Positions 34,283 through 42,755 of a DNA stretch of 42,827 bases are shown here, one piece after another (within the stretch, counting starts at the first letter, position 1; each line of letters begins with the position of its first letter). The stretch lies in assembly GCA_018969935.1 (NCBI GenBank), contig JAGWXJ010000001.1, positions 1 through 42,827 on the forward strand. Direction: 5' to 3'. The notes under the pieces are model-generated. The model had not been told where the DNA came from. It saw only the letters and a list, made by a program, of their open reading frames with translations, and searched no databases. Position numbers and translations under genes: made by a program. The DNA is from Alphaproteobacteria bacterium (GTDB lineage: Bacteria > Pseudomonadota > Alphaproteobacteria > Micavibrionales > UBA1664).

Positions 34283-35874
34283 CCGACCGTTATGACGCAG
34301 CAATTCTGGGTATGGGCCATCAGGGCCTGATTGCGGCCAACTTGCTTGCGCAGGAAGGTCTGTCCGTTGCCGTCATCGATATCGCATCGCCCGTGCCGGG
34401 CGGCCTCTCCTACGATTTGTTTGCGGAGGGCTATCGCACCGGCCCATGTGCCCACGCACCCGTTCCCGTAGATCAGAATTTGGCCGATAGGCTGGGCCTT
34501 GAGGAACGCGGCTTCACCATGAAGCCGGAACAAACCTCAAGCTTCGCGCCGTCCTCCCTTGATGGCGGCAAATACCTTTTTGCAACATCCTCCCGCGCCG
34601 CAACCCAGCGCGAGATTGCAAAGTTCTCCCAAAAGGATTCCGAAACCTTCATGGCCTTCTCCGATGAAGTCCATACCCTTGCCGCCATCCTTGATCAGGT
34701 TGGCGCATCCTTGCCGCCCTACACGCAGGACGGCTGGAAGGATTTATGGGGCGTTTTTGAAACGGGGCGTTTGCTGGCCGAGGGTGGCGAGGCCGCACAA
34801 CTGATGTTCGCCCGCCTGATGAACGGCTCGCTTGAGCAGGCCGTCGCCGAAATGTTTGAAAGCCCTGCCGTAAGGGCCTTTATTACGGTCCAAGCCACCA
34901 TGGCTTCCATGACGGTACCAAACCGCAAAGGCTCTGCCGCATCACTCATCCAGTATATGCTCGGCCTTGGCGGCCACCGCCCCTATCGTGGTGACTGGCA
35001 ACCCTTGCGCGGCAGCTTGCACCATTACTTACGTGCGCTGACCCAAGGTGCTATTGACCGCGATGTTGCGTTTTTCCCAGGGCAGGTTGCAGCCTCTCTA
35101 ACGGTGTCCGATGACCGCATCACAGCCATCAATTTGGCTGACGGCGATACCATCGAGGCCAGCATCATCATCGGTGACCTCAATCCGCTTACACTATTTG
35201 ACCAGATGATCGGCCAGAAAAAATTGCCGACCGATCTCAACAATCGCCTGATGCCCTTACGTCAGGGGGGCGGCTTTGTCCGCATGAAGGTAGCACTCTC
35301 GGGCCTGCCCAAATTCACGTCTATCGATGAAGGCACGCACGAAAGCTATCTGGCAGGCGAAATACTGGTAGCCCCGACACCTGAATACATAAGCACGGCA
35401 AGGCTCGATGCAAAATCGGAAGGTGGCTCCCACCGCCCTGTCATTTCCATGATTATCCCCTCTCTTTCTTCGGATGAGCTGGCACCCAAAGGCAAACACG
35501 TAGCCTCCATCATCGCCCAGTACTATGAACCCAATTTGCCAAACGATGCCGATAACTGGGGGGCTATTGCCGACTCCGTGTACGGCGCCCTCGAAACGGT
35601 TGCCCCCGGTTTTTCCAAACTTGTTGATACCGCAGCCGTGTACATGGGCGACAACATGACCCGCACGGTAGGCCCCATCAACCGCGAATCGCTGGGCGGC
35701 GGCCATCCCCTAACCCAGCTTTTTGGCGGCCTGTTTGGCCACCACGGCCTTGGCGCCACCATCCCGTATTCCAACCTCGTGTTGTGCGGCTACGGGCCCG
35801 AGGCCTCGGCCAGCCCACATTTCAACCGTGGCGGCGAATCCGCGGCAGCCGCCGTCATGCGTATGGTTGGCTAA
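34279..35874 (+). CDS. Phytoene-desaturase-like FAD-dependent oxidoreductase
   Basis: A 531-aa flavoprotein of the CrtI/RetSat/PYROXD2-like group. It begins with the dinucleotide fold AAILGMGHQGLIAANLLA (GxGxxG) and DIASPVPGGLSYD. It ends with VLCGYGPEASASPHFNRGG, the C-terminal FAD-binding motif region, and GESAAAAVMRM. The ATG at 34279 overlaps the stop of the previous gene; an in-frame ATG at 34228 lies inside that gene and is less likely. There are no carotenoid genes nearby, so the substrate is not known; this branch often acts on other polyunsaturated or hydrophobic substrates. It is the last gene of the clpS-led run. Confidence 0.88.
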   Translation: MTDRYDAAILGMGHQGLIAANLLAQEGLSVAVIDIASPVPGGLSYDLFAEGYRTGPCAHAPVPVDQNLADRLGLEERGFTMKPEQTSSFAPSSLDGGKYLFATSSRAATQREIAKFSQKDSETFMAFSDEVHTLAAILDQVGASLPPYTQDGWKDLWGVFETGRLLAEGGEAAQLMFARLMNGSLEQAVAEMFESPAVRAFITVQATMASMTVPNRKGSAASLIQYMLGLGGHRPYRGDWQPLRGSLHHYLRALTQGAIDRDVAFFPGQVAASLTVSDDRITAINLADGDTIEASIIIGDLNPLTLFDQMIGQKKLPTDLNNRLMPLRQGGGFVRMKVALSGLPKFTSIDEGTHESYLAGEILVAPTPEYISTARLDAKSEGGSHRPVISMIIPSLSSDELAPKGKHVASIIAQYYEPNLPNDADNWGAIADSVYGALETVAPGFSKLVDTAAVYMGDNMTRTVGPINRESLGGGHPLTQLFGGLFGHHGLGATIPYSNLVLCGYGPEASASPHFNRGGESAAAAVMRMVG

Positions 35875-35945
35875 AGCCGGTAAGGGCCGCAAATTCCCTA
35901 AATACGGCCTTGATTTGGTCACGTTCTTCCGCCATTTTGAAGGTC

Positions 35946-36338
35946 ATGAAACTTCTCAAACACCTTCTCTCGGTTCTCTCGCCGGTGTCATTCCTTCTGA
36001 TGGTATGGCGCCGCGGTGAATTCGTGGGCGAGGATCAGGTAGGCAACCGTTATTTCCGCGCCGCCCCCCGCAAGGGCTACCGCCGCGAACAACGCTGGGT
36101 CCTGTACAAAGGTGAGCCTGAGGCATCAACCGTCCCGCCCGAATGGCATGGCTGGCTGCACCACCAAACCGATGTCGTGCCCACGGCCGCATCCCTCTCC
36201 TTCCGCAAACCGTGGCAACTGCCGCATCGCCCCAACCTGACAGGCACCGAACTGGCCTACCGCCCGCCCGGCCACCAGCTTATGGGCGGCCGCCGCGCCA
36301 AGGCTACCGGCGACTATCAGGCCTGGACCCCCGAATAA
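35946..36338 (+). CDS. NDUFA12-like complex I accessory protein
   Basis: A 130-aa protein matching the B17.2/NDUFA12 family, an accessory subunit of NADH:ubiquinone oxidoreductase kept in alphaproteobacteria and mitochondria. It has the typical core FVGEDQVGNRYFRA, RRWVLYKG-like RRWV/RWVLYKG block, and a Pro/Trp-rich PPEWHGWLHHQTD segment. GAAGG precedes the ATG at 35946. In many alphaproteobacteria this gene is followed by an MCE protein, DUF2155 and aat, exactly the order here. It suggests the organism has a respiratory complex I. Confidence 0.9.
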   Translation: MKLLKHLLSVLSPVSFLLMVWRRGEFVGEDQVGNRYFRAAPRKGYRREQRWVLYKGEPEASTVPPEWHGWLHHQTDVVPTAASLSFRKPWQLPHRPNLTGTELAYRPPGHQLMGGRRAKATGDYQAWTPE

Positions 36339-36348
36339 AGGACCCCAC

Positions 36349-36873
36349 ATGAAGCGCAACATCATCGAAACGGTTTTGGGCGCTGTCGTCCTGCTCGTTG
36401 CAGGCGTCTTTTTGCTTTACAGCACAACAGCCACCAAGGCAGGCGCCGTTAGCGGCTATGAAATCACCGTACGCTTCAACGAAATCGGCGGCCTGAAACA
36501 AGGCAACGATGTCCGTATTGGCGGCGTCAAAATAGGCTCTGTTAAATCCATTGATCTCGGTGATGATTACCGCGCAAAAGTCACCCTCTCCATTAAAGAT
36601 GACGTCAAAATCCCCGAGGACACTGCCGCCCGCGTATCCAGCGAATCGCTGATGGGCGGTGCCTACGTAGCCCTTGATGTCGGCGGTGATGAGCAAAACA
36701 TCCGCCCCGGCGGCTCCATCAAATACGCCCAGGACGCCCAGAACCTCGAGCAACTGCTCGGCAAATTCATTTTCTCGCAGGCCGAGAAAAACAAGGACGC
36801 GGATGACACTGGCGCAACACCGCCCGCCGCGGCTGCACCCGCGGCCCCGCAAGGCGCATTGCCGCAAATGTGA
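36349..36873 (+). CDS. mlaD: MlaD-like MCE protein
   Basis: A 174-aa protein with an N-terminal membrane helix (about residues 7-25) and an MCE domain with YEITVRFNEIGGLKQGNDVR, IGGVKIGSV and SSESLMGGAYVALDVGG. MlaD forms the periplasmic hexamer that binds phospholipids in the Mla ABC system, which keeps the outer membrane asymmetric. The ATPase and permease partners (MlaF, MlaE) are not in this window. A Pro/Ala-rich tail ends the protein. It overlaps the DUF2155 gene by one base (TGATG). Confidence 0.92.
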   Translation: MKRNIIETVLGAVVLLVAGVFLLYSTTATKAGAVSGYEITVRFNEIGGLKQGNDVRIGGVKIGSVKSIDLGDDYRAKVTLSIKDDVKIPEDTAARVSSESLMGGAYVALDVGGDEQNIRPGGSIKYAQDAQNLEQLLGKFIFSQAEKNKDADDTGATPPAAAAPAAPQGALPQM

Positions 36874-37616
36874 TGCGCGCGCTCGCCCTTTCCTTCTTCC
36901 TTCTGGCATGTATCTGGGCTTCAGGCGTATCCGCGCAAGATGAACCCGTGATTGATGGCACCCCTGCTGTGGGTTCCACTACGGATCAGGAAACATCCAT
37001 CATCACGGAATCCACCGAGAACGCACCGGCACCCGCAGAAGGTGCAGAAGGCGAAACATCCGCACCCGAGGAGCCCGCCCTTCCCAAAAAGCGGGAATTT
37101 ACGGATATGCCGCAGGTCAGGCTCCGCATCCTCGATAAAGTCCGCGCCGAAAGCCGCACCTATGATCTCGATGTGAATCACACAGTGGCCTACGCCAATA
37201 TCCGCATCCGCCCGCGCGCCTGCCGCAAATCATCACCGCTGGATGACCCCGAAAACGCATCGTTCCTGCAAATCTGGGAAGTGAAGCCCGATGGCCGCAG
37301 CGATTGGGTCTTCTCGGGCTGGATGTTTTCGTCCTCCCCCGCTATCTCGGCCATGGACCACGCCGTTTACGACGTAACGGTACTCGATTGCAGGGACCCC
37401 AAAGCCACATCCCAGTCCGAATCGCAGGATAAAACGGCACCTACCCCCGAATCCGGCACGGAATCTGGCCCTACCGAAGAAGCGCCCGCTGCCGATGCGC
37501 CTTCAGCCACAGATGCCGCGCTGGACGAATACATCGCAGATGAACCAGCCTCCGAATCTGACGCTGATACAAAAGAAACCCCTTCCGCCGACAGCGCCCC
37601 CGCCAGTAGCGAGTGA
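36873..37616 (+). CDS. DUF2155 exported protein with long acidic tail
   Basis: A 247-aa exported protein. The signal peptide MRALALSFFLLACIWASGVS is followed by a Glu/Pro/Ala-rich linker (about residues 22-75). The DUF2155 domain (about 80-172) reads VRLRILDKVRAESRTYDLDV, RACRKSSPLDDPENASF and WVFSGWMFSSSPAISAMDH, ending in VYDVTVLDCRD. A 70-residue Ser/Pro/Glu/Asp/Ala-rich tail follows. This tail lies antisense to the end of aat over about 250 bases. Its codons are strongly G/C-ending, which suggests it is genuinely translated. Function of DUF2155 is not known; conservation beside mlaD and aat is typical. Confidence 0.88.
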   Translation: MRALALSFFLLACIWASGVSAQDEPVIDGTPAVGSTTDQETSIITESTENAPAPAEGAEGETSAPEEPALPKKREFTDMPQVRLRILDKVRAESRTYDLDVNHTVAYANIRIRPRACRKSSPLDDPENASFLQIWEVKPDGRSDWVFSGWMFSSSPAISAMDHAVYDVTVLDCRDPKATSQSESQDKTAPTPESGTESGPTEEAPAADAPSATDAALDEYIADEPASESDADTKETPSADSAPASSE

Positions 37617-38164
37617 TATTCCTCCCGCGGGATCTCGATACACCCGAATTGCTTGAGATGCTCGTTCAAAAACTGGCAGTCCAACAGCCTGTACCCACGC
37701 AACTTTAGCCGTGTCACTAGGTGCACCAAAGCAACCTTGCTGGCATTGGGCACACGGGAAAACATGCTTTCCCCGAAAAACGCCCCGTTGATAGCCACCC
37801 CGTAAAGCCCGCCCACAAGGGCGTTTTCCTCATCCCAGCACTCTATACTATGTGTGTATCCCATATTATGAAGTGTATTATAAACTTGTAATATTTGTGA
37901 ATTGATCCATGTTTCATCCCGCCCCTCGGATTGGGCAGCGCAGCCTGCCATCACAGCACCAAAGGCACGATTGATAGTTACCCTGAATGGTCGTCTTTTC
38001 AGAAATTTACGTAAAGAATGGGATACATGAAACCCGTCAAGCGGGATAACACCACGCATAACAGGGCTGACCCAGTAGACATCCTCATCCGTGGCGTGCT
38101 CCGCCATGGGGAATAGGCCCATCTGGTATGCATCAAGGATATCTTCGGGCGTAAGCTCGCCCAT
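37367..38164 (-). CDS. aat: Leucyl/phenylalanyl-tRNA-protein transferase with C-terminal extension
   Basis: Adds Leu or Phe to the N-terminus of proteins with basic N-terminal residues, making them ClpS/ClpA substrates; clpS and clpA lie about 7 kb away. The 265-aa protein has the family core: ILDAYQMGLFPMAEH, the TWI block, GYTHSIECWDEENALVGGLY, NGAFFGESMFSRVPNASKVA, and LDCQFLNEHLKQFGCIEIPR. The family normally ends about there. Here about 70 further residues rich in Ser/Ala/Gly continue, antisense to the DUF2155 tail. ATG 38164 is preferred over 38206, which would overlap the upstream gene. Confidence 0.9.
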   Translation of the reverse strand: MGELTPEDILDAYQMGLFPMAEHATDEDVYWVSPVMRGVIPLDGFHVSHSLRKFLKRRPFRVTINRAFGAVMAGCAAQSEGRDETWINSQILQVYNTLHNMGYTHSIECWDEENALVGGLYGVAINGAFFGESMFSRVPNASKVALVHLVTRLKLRGYRLLDCQFLNEHLKQFGCIEIPREEYHSLLAGALSAEGVSFVSASDSEAGSSAMYSSSAASVAEGASAAGASSVGPDSVPDSGVGAVLSCDSDWDVALGSLQSSTVTS

Positions 38165-38168
38165 GGCG

Positions 38169-38807
38169 CTACTCGTCGCCTTCGCCGCCACTGGTGCTAC
38201 CGCCACGCGGTGTACGTGGCATCAGGTTGCCGAGGCCGGGCATGGGCGATGTGGCCCCCGGCCCAAGTGACGGCGGGGCCATGCGTGGCTGGTTCTGGAG
38301 TTGGCTTTTCTGGACCATGGCCTGTTCCTGCACAAGCACCTTCGCCAGCTGCGGGGCAGCCTGTAGCGTTGCCGCTGAAAGCCCCTCGCGGTGGATGATA
38401 CCGCCGTTGCTGCTGGTATCGCCAAGATTGTCGCGGTGGATGGTCTGGCCGGATGTCACTTTCTTAAGCCATGCCATAACACCCGATACACCGGGGGGTA
38501 GGCCACTACCCGTACCTGCCACATCGTCTTCATCGTGGGAAACTGTTACCAGCGGCACCTGTTTGGCAAAAATCATGCGGCCCTTTTCAATGCAGCAGGC
38601 GTGGATTTGCTCGCGCGCCTTCAAAAACGGCACCATATCCTCGCCCACGGGGCAATTCAGCTTCATCGAATCCATGGATGCCCCGAATTCGAGTGTCAGC
38701 GAGCGTTCGGCAACATCGAAAATGACGCCCGATACATCCGAGGAAAAGGCGCTACTTGCAAGGAGCCCGACTTCACCGCCGCGTGAGGCCAGAAGGTCAA
38801 TCTGCAT
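38169..38807 (-). CDS. Hypothetical protein with Pro/Met/Gly-rich tail, 212 aa
   Basis: A 212-aa protein starting at ATG 38807; TATAAA lies 16 bases upstream on the minus strand and AGAGAA may be the ribosome site. The first half is globular (FDVAERSLTLEFGASMD, HACCIEKGRMIFAKQVPLV). It then turns to a Gln/Ala-rich helix and a Pro/Met/Gly/Ser-rich tail ending in acidic residues. No signal peptide or membrane segment is seen. No family recognised. It ends four bases before aat and is probably co-transcribed with it, in the place where accB-accC occur in other alphaproteobacteria. Confidence 0.75.
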   Translation of the reverse strand: MQIDLLASRGGEVGLLASSAFSSDVSGVIFDVAERSLTLEFGASMDSMKLNCPVGEDMVPFLKAREQIHACCIEKGRMIFAKQVPLVTVSHDEDDVAGTGSGLPPGVSGVMAWLKKVTSGQTIHRDNLGDTSSNGGIIHREGLSAATLQAAPQLAKVLVQEQAMVQKSQLQNQPRMAPPSLGPGATSPMPGLGNLMPRTPRGGSTSGGEGDE

Positions 38808-38875
38808 GAATGTTCTCTGGTTTTTTATACTCTGATATTCTAGCGTATCCGCGCAAATTTGACCAGAAGACTAAA

Positions 38876-40435
38876 ATGTCCGCTATCGTCGGCCTCATCG
38901 CACCCGATCTGGAACCCGAATCGCGCCAAAAGACGCTTTCGGCCATGGCCGCCCTTATCAGATATCGTGGTAACGAGGCATTTTCAGGCTGGGTATGTGA
39001 TGATGCGCCGCTGGCACTGGGCATCCACGCCCTATCGACGATCGACCTTACCCCCGACGGCGTTCAACCCGCTATCCTTGGTAGCCATAAAATCGTGGCC
39101 GTGCTGGATGGATATATTGCAAATGCCCCTACCCTCCGCCGCGAACTTGAAGAAAAAAATATAAAACTCAAAGGCCACGGCGATGCCGAATTACTGGCTG
39201 CCTGTGCCGCTGAATATGGCCTAAACCGCCTCCTGCAAAAACTGGAAGGCGCATTCGCCTTCGCTTTATGGGACGGCAATACGGGCGCCCTGCATCTGGT
39301 ACGCGACCGCATGGGCATCAAACCGCTATATGTTTACCGCTTCAAACACAGCACTGCTTTTGCATCCGACCCTGTCGCATTCAAGGCCCTATCCGCTTAC
39401 AAACCTGCCCTTGATACAGAATCCGTGAAGGAATATCTGGCCCATGGCCTCGTCACGGCACCCGCAACAGTTTTGAAGGATGTGACGTGCGTAGCCCCCG
39501 GCCACCGCATCATGCTGAATGCGGCAGACACAGGCCTCAAAACACCCGAGGCATGGTGGTCCCCCGCAGCAGCACTTGAGGAAAGCGCACTACGCGATGC
39601 CGTTGCAAATGATAACGCATCGCGGATTGACCAACTCTACAAGACACTGGCGTCCGAATCCGCCCGCACGGATATACATCTGGCAATGCTGGATATATCG
39701 GCAGCCGAATCACGCCGCCTGCAATCCCTCGTGAATGTTGATGCTCCCACCGCCTCTCAGGCACCCGATGCCGTAACGGTACAAACAGCCTTTGATAGCA
39801 TCATGCAGCTGGGCCTGCCGCACTCCAACCCCGCAGCGCTTCACATCTGGGCGCGAACGAATAAAGACCCATGCGTTCTTCTGGCCGCAACAGAATCGGC
39901 CGCGCAATCAAATCAGGGGACAGGCATGGCCATGCCGCGCCCACTGCGCCGCATGGCAACAGCGCTACTACCGCGTTATTTTGCAAATGCCGATGCGCGT
40001 GACGCCTACAAAAACCAGCACACCCTATGGGATACGGGCTTTATCCCTGACTGGTCTACCCCGCGCATCCCGATGTCCGAAAATGCGCGCACAGCCTATT
40101 ATAATTTCTGCCACGCCTTCATTGGGCGTGACGTACCGATGCTGGATGCCATCGCAAGCGCCAAAGGCAACGAGCTGCGCCTGCCATGGGCAGACCGCCG
40201 CTTGCTTGAATACGCATTGCCAGCCCCCATCCCGCCCGAAGGCGATATAGCAAACTGGTTGCGCGGCCCCTTGCGCATACGCCTTCAAAACGCGGTGCGC
40301 GCCCACAATATACTGGGCCTGCCCGACCTGCCTGAAACCGTACAAAAATTTCTGGCCGGCGACAACAATTCCGCCCGCAAACTCTGGGCTTACCTCACTC
40401 TGGCTGCATGGGCAAATGCCCATCGCCTCCTTTGA
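38876..40435 (+). CDS. Asparagine-synthetase-like pseudoenzyme
   Basis: A 519-aa protein with the AsnB layout: an N-terminal glutaminase-like domain (about 1-190) and a C-terminal ATP-pyrophosphatase-like domain. It begins MSAIVG where active enzymes begin MCGIVG, so the catalytic Cys is Ser. The HERLS/HRRLS Arg is replaced (HALS). The NGEIYN loop is DGYIAN, while the later Asp (GDAE) and the structural LEGAFAFALWD and RDRMGIKPLY remain. The SGGxDS loop of the synthetase site is missing; the region reads AMLDISAAES. Near the end, NELRLPWADRRLLEYALP is still AsnB-like. Both reactions seem lost, yet the frame is intact. It is followed by an epimerase gene, a context of surface-polysaccharide genes. 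A binding or regulatory role is inferred. Confidence 0.82.
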   Translation: MSAIVGLIAPDLEPESRQKTLSAMAALIRYRGNEAFSGWVCDDAPLALGIHALSTIDLTPDGVQPAILGSHKIVAVLDGYIANAPTLRRELEEKNIKLKGHGDAELLAACAAEYGLNRLLQKLEGAFAFALWDGNTGALHLVRDRMGIKPLYVYRFKHSTAFASDPVAFKALSAYKPALDTESVKEYLAHGLVTAPATVLKDVTCVAPGHRIMLNAADTGLKTPEAWWSPAAALEESALRDAVANDNASRIDQLYKTLASESARTDIHLAMLDISAAESRRLQSLVNVDAPTASQAPDAVTVQTAFDSIMQLGLPHSNPAALHIWARTNKDPCVLLAATESAAQSNQGTGMAMPRPLRRMATALLPRYFANADARDAYKNQHTLWDTGFIPDWSTPRIPMSENARTAYYNFCHAFIGRDVPMLDAIASAKGNELRLPWADRRLLEYALPAPIPPEGDIANWLRGPLRIRLQNAVRAHNILGLPDLPETVQKFLAGDNNSARKLWAYLTLAAWANAHRLL

Positions 40436-40444
40436 AAGGGCTGG

Positions 40445-40450
40445 TATAAT
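40445..40450 (+). promoter_or_regulatory. Extended -10 of the epimerase gene
   Basis: TGGTATAAT, six bases, then the ATG at 40457: a consensus TATAAT with the TGn extension. No Shine-Dalgarno fits in the gap. Confidence 0.6.
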
Positions 40451-40456
40451 CGGGCC

Positions 40457-41422
40457 ATGATTATCCTGACAGGCGCAGCCGGTTTTATAGGTTTCCATAC
40501 GGCACAGGCCCTGCTTGCCGCAGGCCATAGCGTTATTGGTATCGACAACCTGAACAGTTATTACAACCCGGCACTCAAGCGCGCCCGCCTTGAAAAACTG
40601 AAATCGCACAAGGGCTTCACCTTCTGCGAAGCCAATATCGCCGATGCCCCCGCAATGGAAAAAATTGCAGCACAATACGCGAGCGCCACACACATCGTGC
40701 ATCTGGCAGCGCAGGCCGGCGTCCGCTACAGTCTCGAAAATCCCTACGCCTACGCCGAAAGCAATCTCATGGGCCAGCTAGTGATGCTGGAAATGGCAAG
40801 GCACCTTAAAAATCTGAAGCACTTTGTGTACGCCAGTTCGTCATCAGTTTACGGTAACTCGGCAAAGGCACCCTTTGGCCTCGATGAACGTTGCGACGAG
40901 CCCGTATCGCTCTATGCCGCAACAAAACGCTCTGGCGAAATGCTCGCGCATTCCTACGCATCGCTTTATAAGTTTCCCGCAACGGGCTTGCGCTTCTTTA
41001 CAGTCTATGGCCCATGGGGCAGGCCAGATATGGCTTATTTCAGCTTCACCAAAAACATCTTCGAAGGCAAACCCATCAAGGTCTTCAACAATGGCGATTT
41101 GCGCCGCGACTTCACTTATATAGATGACATCGTGGCAGGCATTGTTTCTGCGCTCGACAAACCTTCGCCAAATGCAGTCCCGCATCGCGTCTTTAACCTC
41201 GGCAACCACCGTCCCGTCCAGTTGCTGGACTTTATCGCAACCATCGAACGCGCATCGAACCACAAAGCCATCATGGAAATGTCACCAATGGCCGCGGGCG
41301 ATGTTTACGAAACCTGCGCCGATATAACGGAATCGCAAAACACGCTGGGATTCGAGCCTAAAACCACACTCGATAAGGGAATTCCTGCCTTCATTGAGTG
41401 GTATCGCGATTATTACCAGTGA
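40457..41422 (+). CDS. NAD-dependent nucleotide-sugar epimerase (UDP-glucuronate 4-epimerase-like)
   Basis: A 321-aa short-chain dehydrogenase/reductase of the extended type. It starts with MIILTGAAGFIGFHTAQALL (GxxGxxG) and DNLNSYYNPALKRARL, the latter typical of UDP-glucuronate 4-epimerases. The catalytic YAATK supplies Tyr and Lys, preceded by SSSVYGNS. The stretch TVYGPWGRPDMAYF and the later RDFTYIDDIV are also family-typical. It would supply a sugar such as UDP-galacturonate for surface polysaccharide. It follows the AsnB-like gene by 21 bases but has its own extended -10. It overlaps the convergent outer-membrane protein gene by ten bases. Confidence 0.92.
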   Translation: MIILTGAAGFIGFHTAQALLAAGHSVIGIDNLNSYYNPALKRARLEKLKSHKGFTFCEANIADAPAMEKIAAQYASATHIVHLAAQAGVRYSLENPYAYAESNLMGQLVMLEMARHLKNLKHFVYASSSSVYGNSAKAPFGLDERCDEPVSLYAATKRSGEMLAHSYASLYKFPATGLRFFTVYGPWGRPDMAYFSFTKNIFEGKPIKVFNNGDLRRDFTYIDDIVAGIVSALDKPSPNAVPHRVFNLGNHRPVQLLDFIATIERASNHKAIMEMSPMAAGDVYETCADITESQNTLGFEPKTTLDKGIPAFIEWYRDYYQ

Positions 41423-42096
41423 TAGCTTAAACCAAGACGGATATCGTTTTCATCGGGGTCGATTCCGTTTTCTTCGCCATACCATGTATGTACGTAATCA
41501 AGGCGCATACCGACGCGGTCCCACGTCACCAGCTCCGTACCTATACCAAGGTCAAAGCCGTCGAAATCCTGATCACCCAAAGTAGGTGAATCAAACGATG
41601 CACGACGGTAACCGATAATCGCATACGGATTCAGCATCTTGGATATGGATATGCCGGGCCTGAAATCCACGCCCCATTCATGTTCTTTTTCAACGGAAGT
41701 GCCGGCTATTGAATCGTCTGCGCCCGACCAACCCAAGTGCGCTTCCACCGCACCTGTAATACCGATTTTATCCTGCAGGTATTCATCCAGTTTGTAGCCA
41801 AGGAATACCCCGTAATCGGCACCGTCTACTTCAAGGTTACCTGCAGTAGTATCGGCATCCGTCCAACCGTATCCGCCATAGGCGCCGAGATAGGCCCCTG
41901 TAAGAGGCGAGGAAGAGCTATCATCATACATGGTGGTACTGCTTGTGCTTCCGTAAGTGCCCGTTTGCGATGGGGCAGCTTGCGAACGTGTCGGACTGCT
42001 CTGTTGGGAATTGTAGGTGTTGGCATATTTGTCTTGCGCTTGGGCCGCAGGTGTAATGGCCATACATAAAAACAGGCTGACGATGGTTTTCTTCAT
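41413..42096 (-). CDS. Outer-membrane beta-barrel protein
   Basis: A 227-aa protein starting at ATG 42096 behind AGGAGA. A signal peptide (MKKTIVSLFLCMAITPAAQA) is cut before QDKYA, then follows a Ser/Thr/Gln-rich stretch of about 50 residues. After that come alternating strands typical of a small OmpA/OmpW-like barrel: AYLGAYGGYGWTDAD, YGVFLGYKLDEYL, GAVEAHLGWSG, VDFRPGISISKMLNPYAIIG and a final NDIRLGLSYHW that ends with an aromatic residue. This terminal aromatic is the outer-membrane insertion signal. Role unknown; a porin or adhesion role is possible. Confidence 0.88.
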   Translation of the reverse strand: MKKTIVSLFLCMAITPAAQAQDKYANTYNSQQSSPTRSQAAPSQTGTYGSTSSTTMYDDSSSSPLTGAYLGAYGGYGWTDADTTAGNLEVDGADYGVFLGYKLDEYLQDKIGITGAVEAHLGWSGADDSIAGTSVEKEHEWGVDFRPGISISKMLNPYAIIGYRRASFDSPTLGDQDFDGFDLGIGTELVTWDRVGMRLDYVHTWYGEENGIDPDENDIRLGLSYHW

Positions 42097-42246
42097 GATT
42101 GTTCTCCTGAAAAGGGGGGATAAAACTGTTGATGCACAGCCCATACGCACCGCAGGCAGCATTAATTCCCGTCAGCACCTATAAAAAGAAGACAGGAAGA
42201 ACTTTTCCATTAGATTGGGCTTAGTCTTTAAAGGACAGAAGAGAAA

Positions 42247-42633
42247 ATGCTTAAAAAAATCAGGATTTGGGCATACCAAATCAAATTGGATACATATGCG
42301 CTTTACTTGGCTGCACATGACCCGCGTGTGCCATGGTACGCAAAAGCATTGGCAATCTTTGTCGCATCTTATGCGCTTTCACCGATAGACTTGATACCTG
42401 ACTTCATACCACTCATCGGTTATCTGGATGATCTGGTTTTAGTGCCCCTCGGTATATGGATGGCCATTAGGCTAATTCCACCTCAAATAATGTCTGAGCA
42501 CAGAGCTGCAGCCCGAAACGTTGCCGCAAAACCAGTTAGCCGTGCAGCCGCAGGCTTCATAATTTGCATATGGGTTCTACTGTTGATTTGGTTAGGAACA
42601 AAAATCGCATTCTCTATGGGGAGCGATCTTTAG
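42247..42633 (+). CDS. DUF1232 (YkvA-like) membrane protein
   Basis: A 128-aa protein with the DUF1232 core VPWYAKALAIFVASYALSPI followed by DLIPDFIPLIGYLDDLV, and a second hydrophobic helix at the C-terminus (about residues 102-122). The family is widespread and of unknown function. AGAAGAG precedes the start. It diverges from the outer-membrane protein gene. Base composition looks more A/T-rich than its neighbours, which may hint at lower expression or transfer. No terminator is clear before the tRNA genes on the other strand. Confidence 0.88.
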   Translation: MLKKIRIWAYQIKLDTYALYLAAHDPRVPWYAKALAIFVASYALSPIDLIPDFIPLIGYLDDLVLVPLGIWMAIRLIPPQIMSEHRAAARNVAAKPVSRAAAGFIICIWVLLLIWLGTKIAFSMGSDL

Positions 42634-42657
42634 ACTAAACATTGCGTAGGGGAGATA

Positions 42658-42732
42658 TGGAGCGGGCGACGGGATTTGAACCCGCGACATTTTGCTTGGG
42701 AAGCAAACACTCTACCCCTGAGTTACACCCGC
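42658..42732 (-). tRNA. tRNA-Gly (anticodon CCC)
   Basis: Full cloverleaf on the minus strand: acceptor GCGGGTG with CGCCCGC (one G-U pair), D-arm stem ACTC/GAGT, and anticodon stem TTTGC/GCAAA around loop TTCCCAA with CCC at 34-36. The T-arm is GCGGG-TTCAAAT-CCCGT. Discriminator U and CCA are encoded. It reads GGG codons. Confidence 0.95.
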
Positions 42733-42755
42733 ATAGTGAGGAAGAGAAGCGAGGC

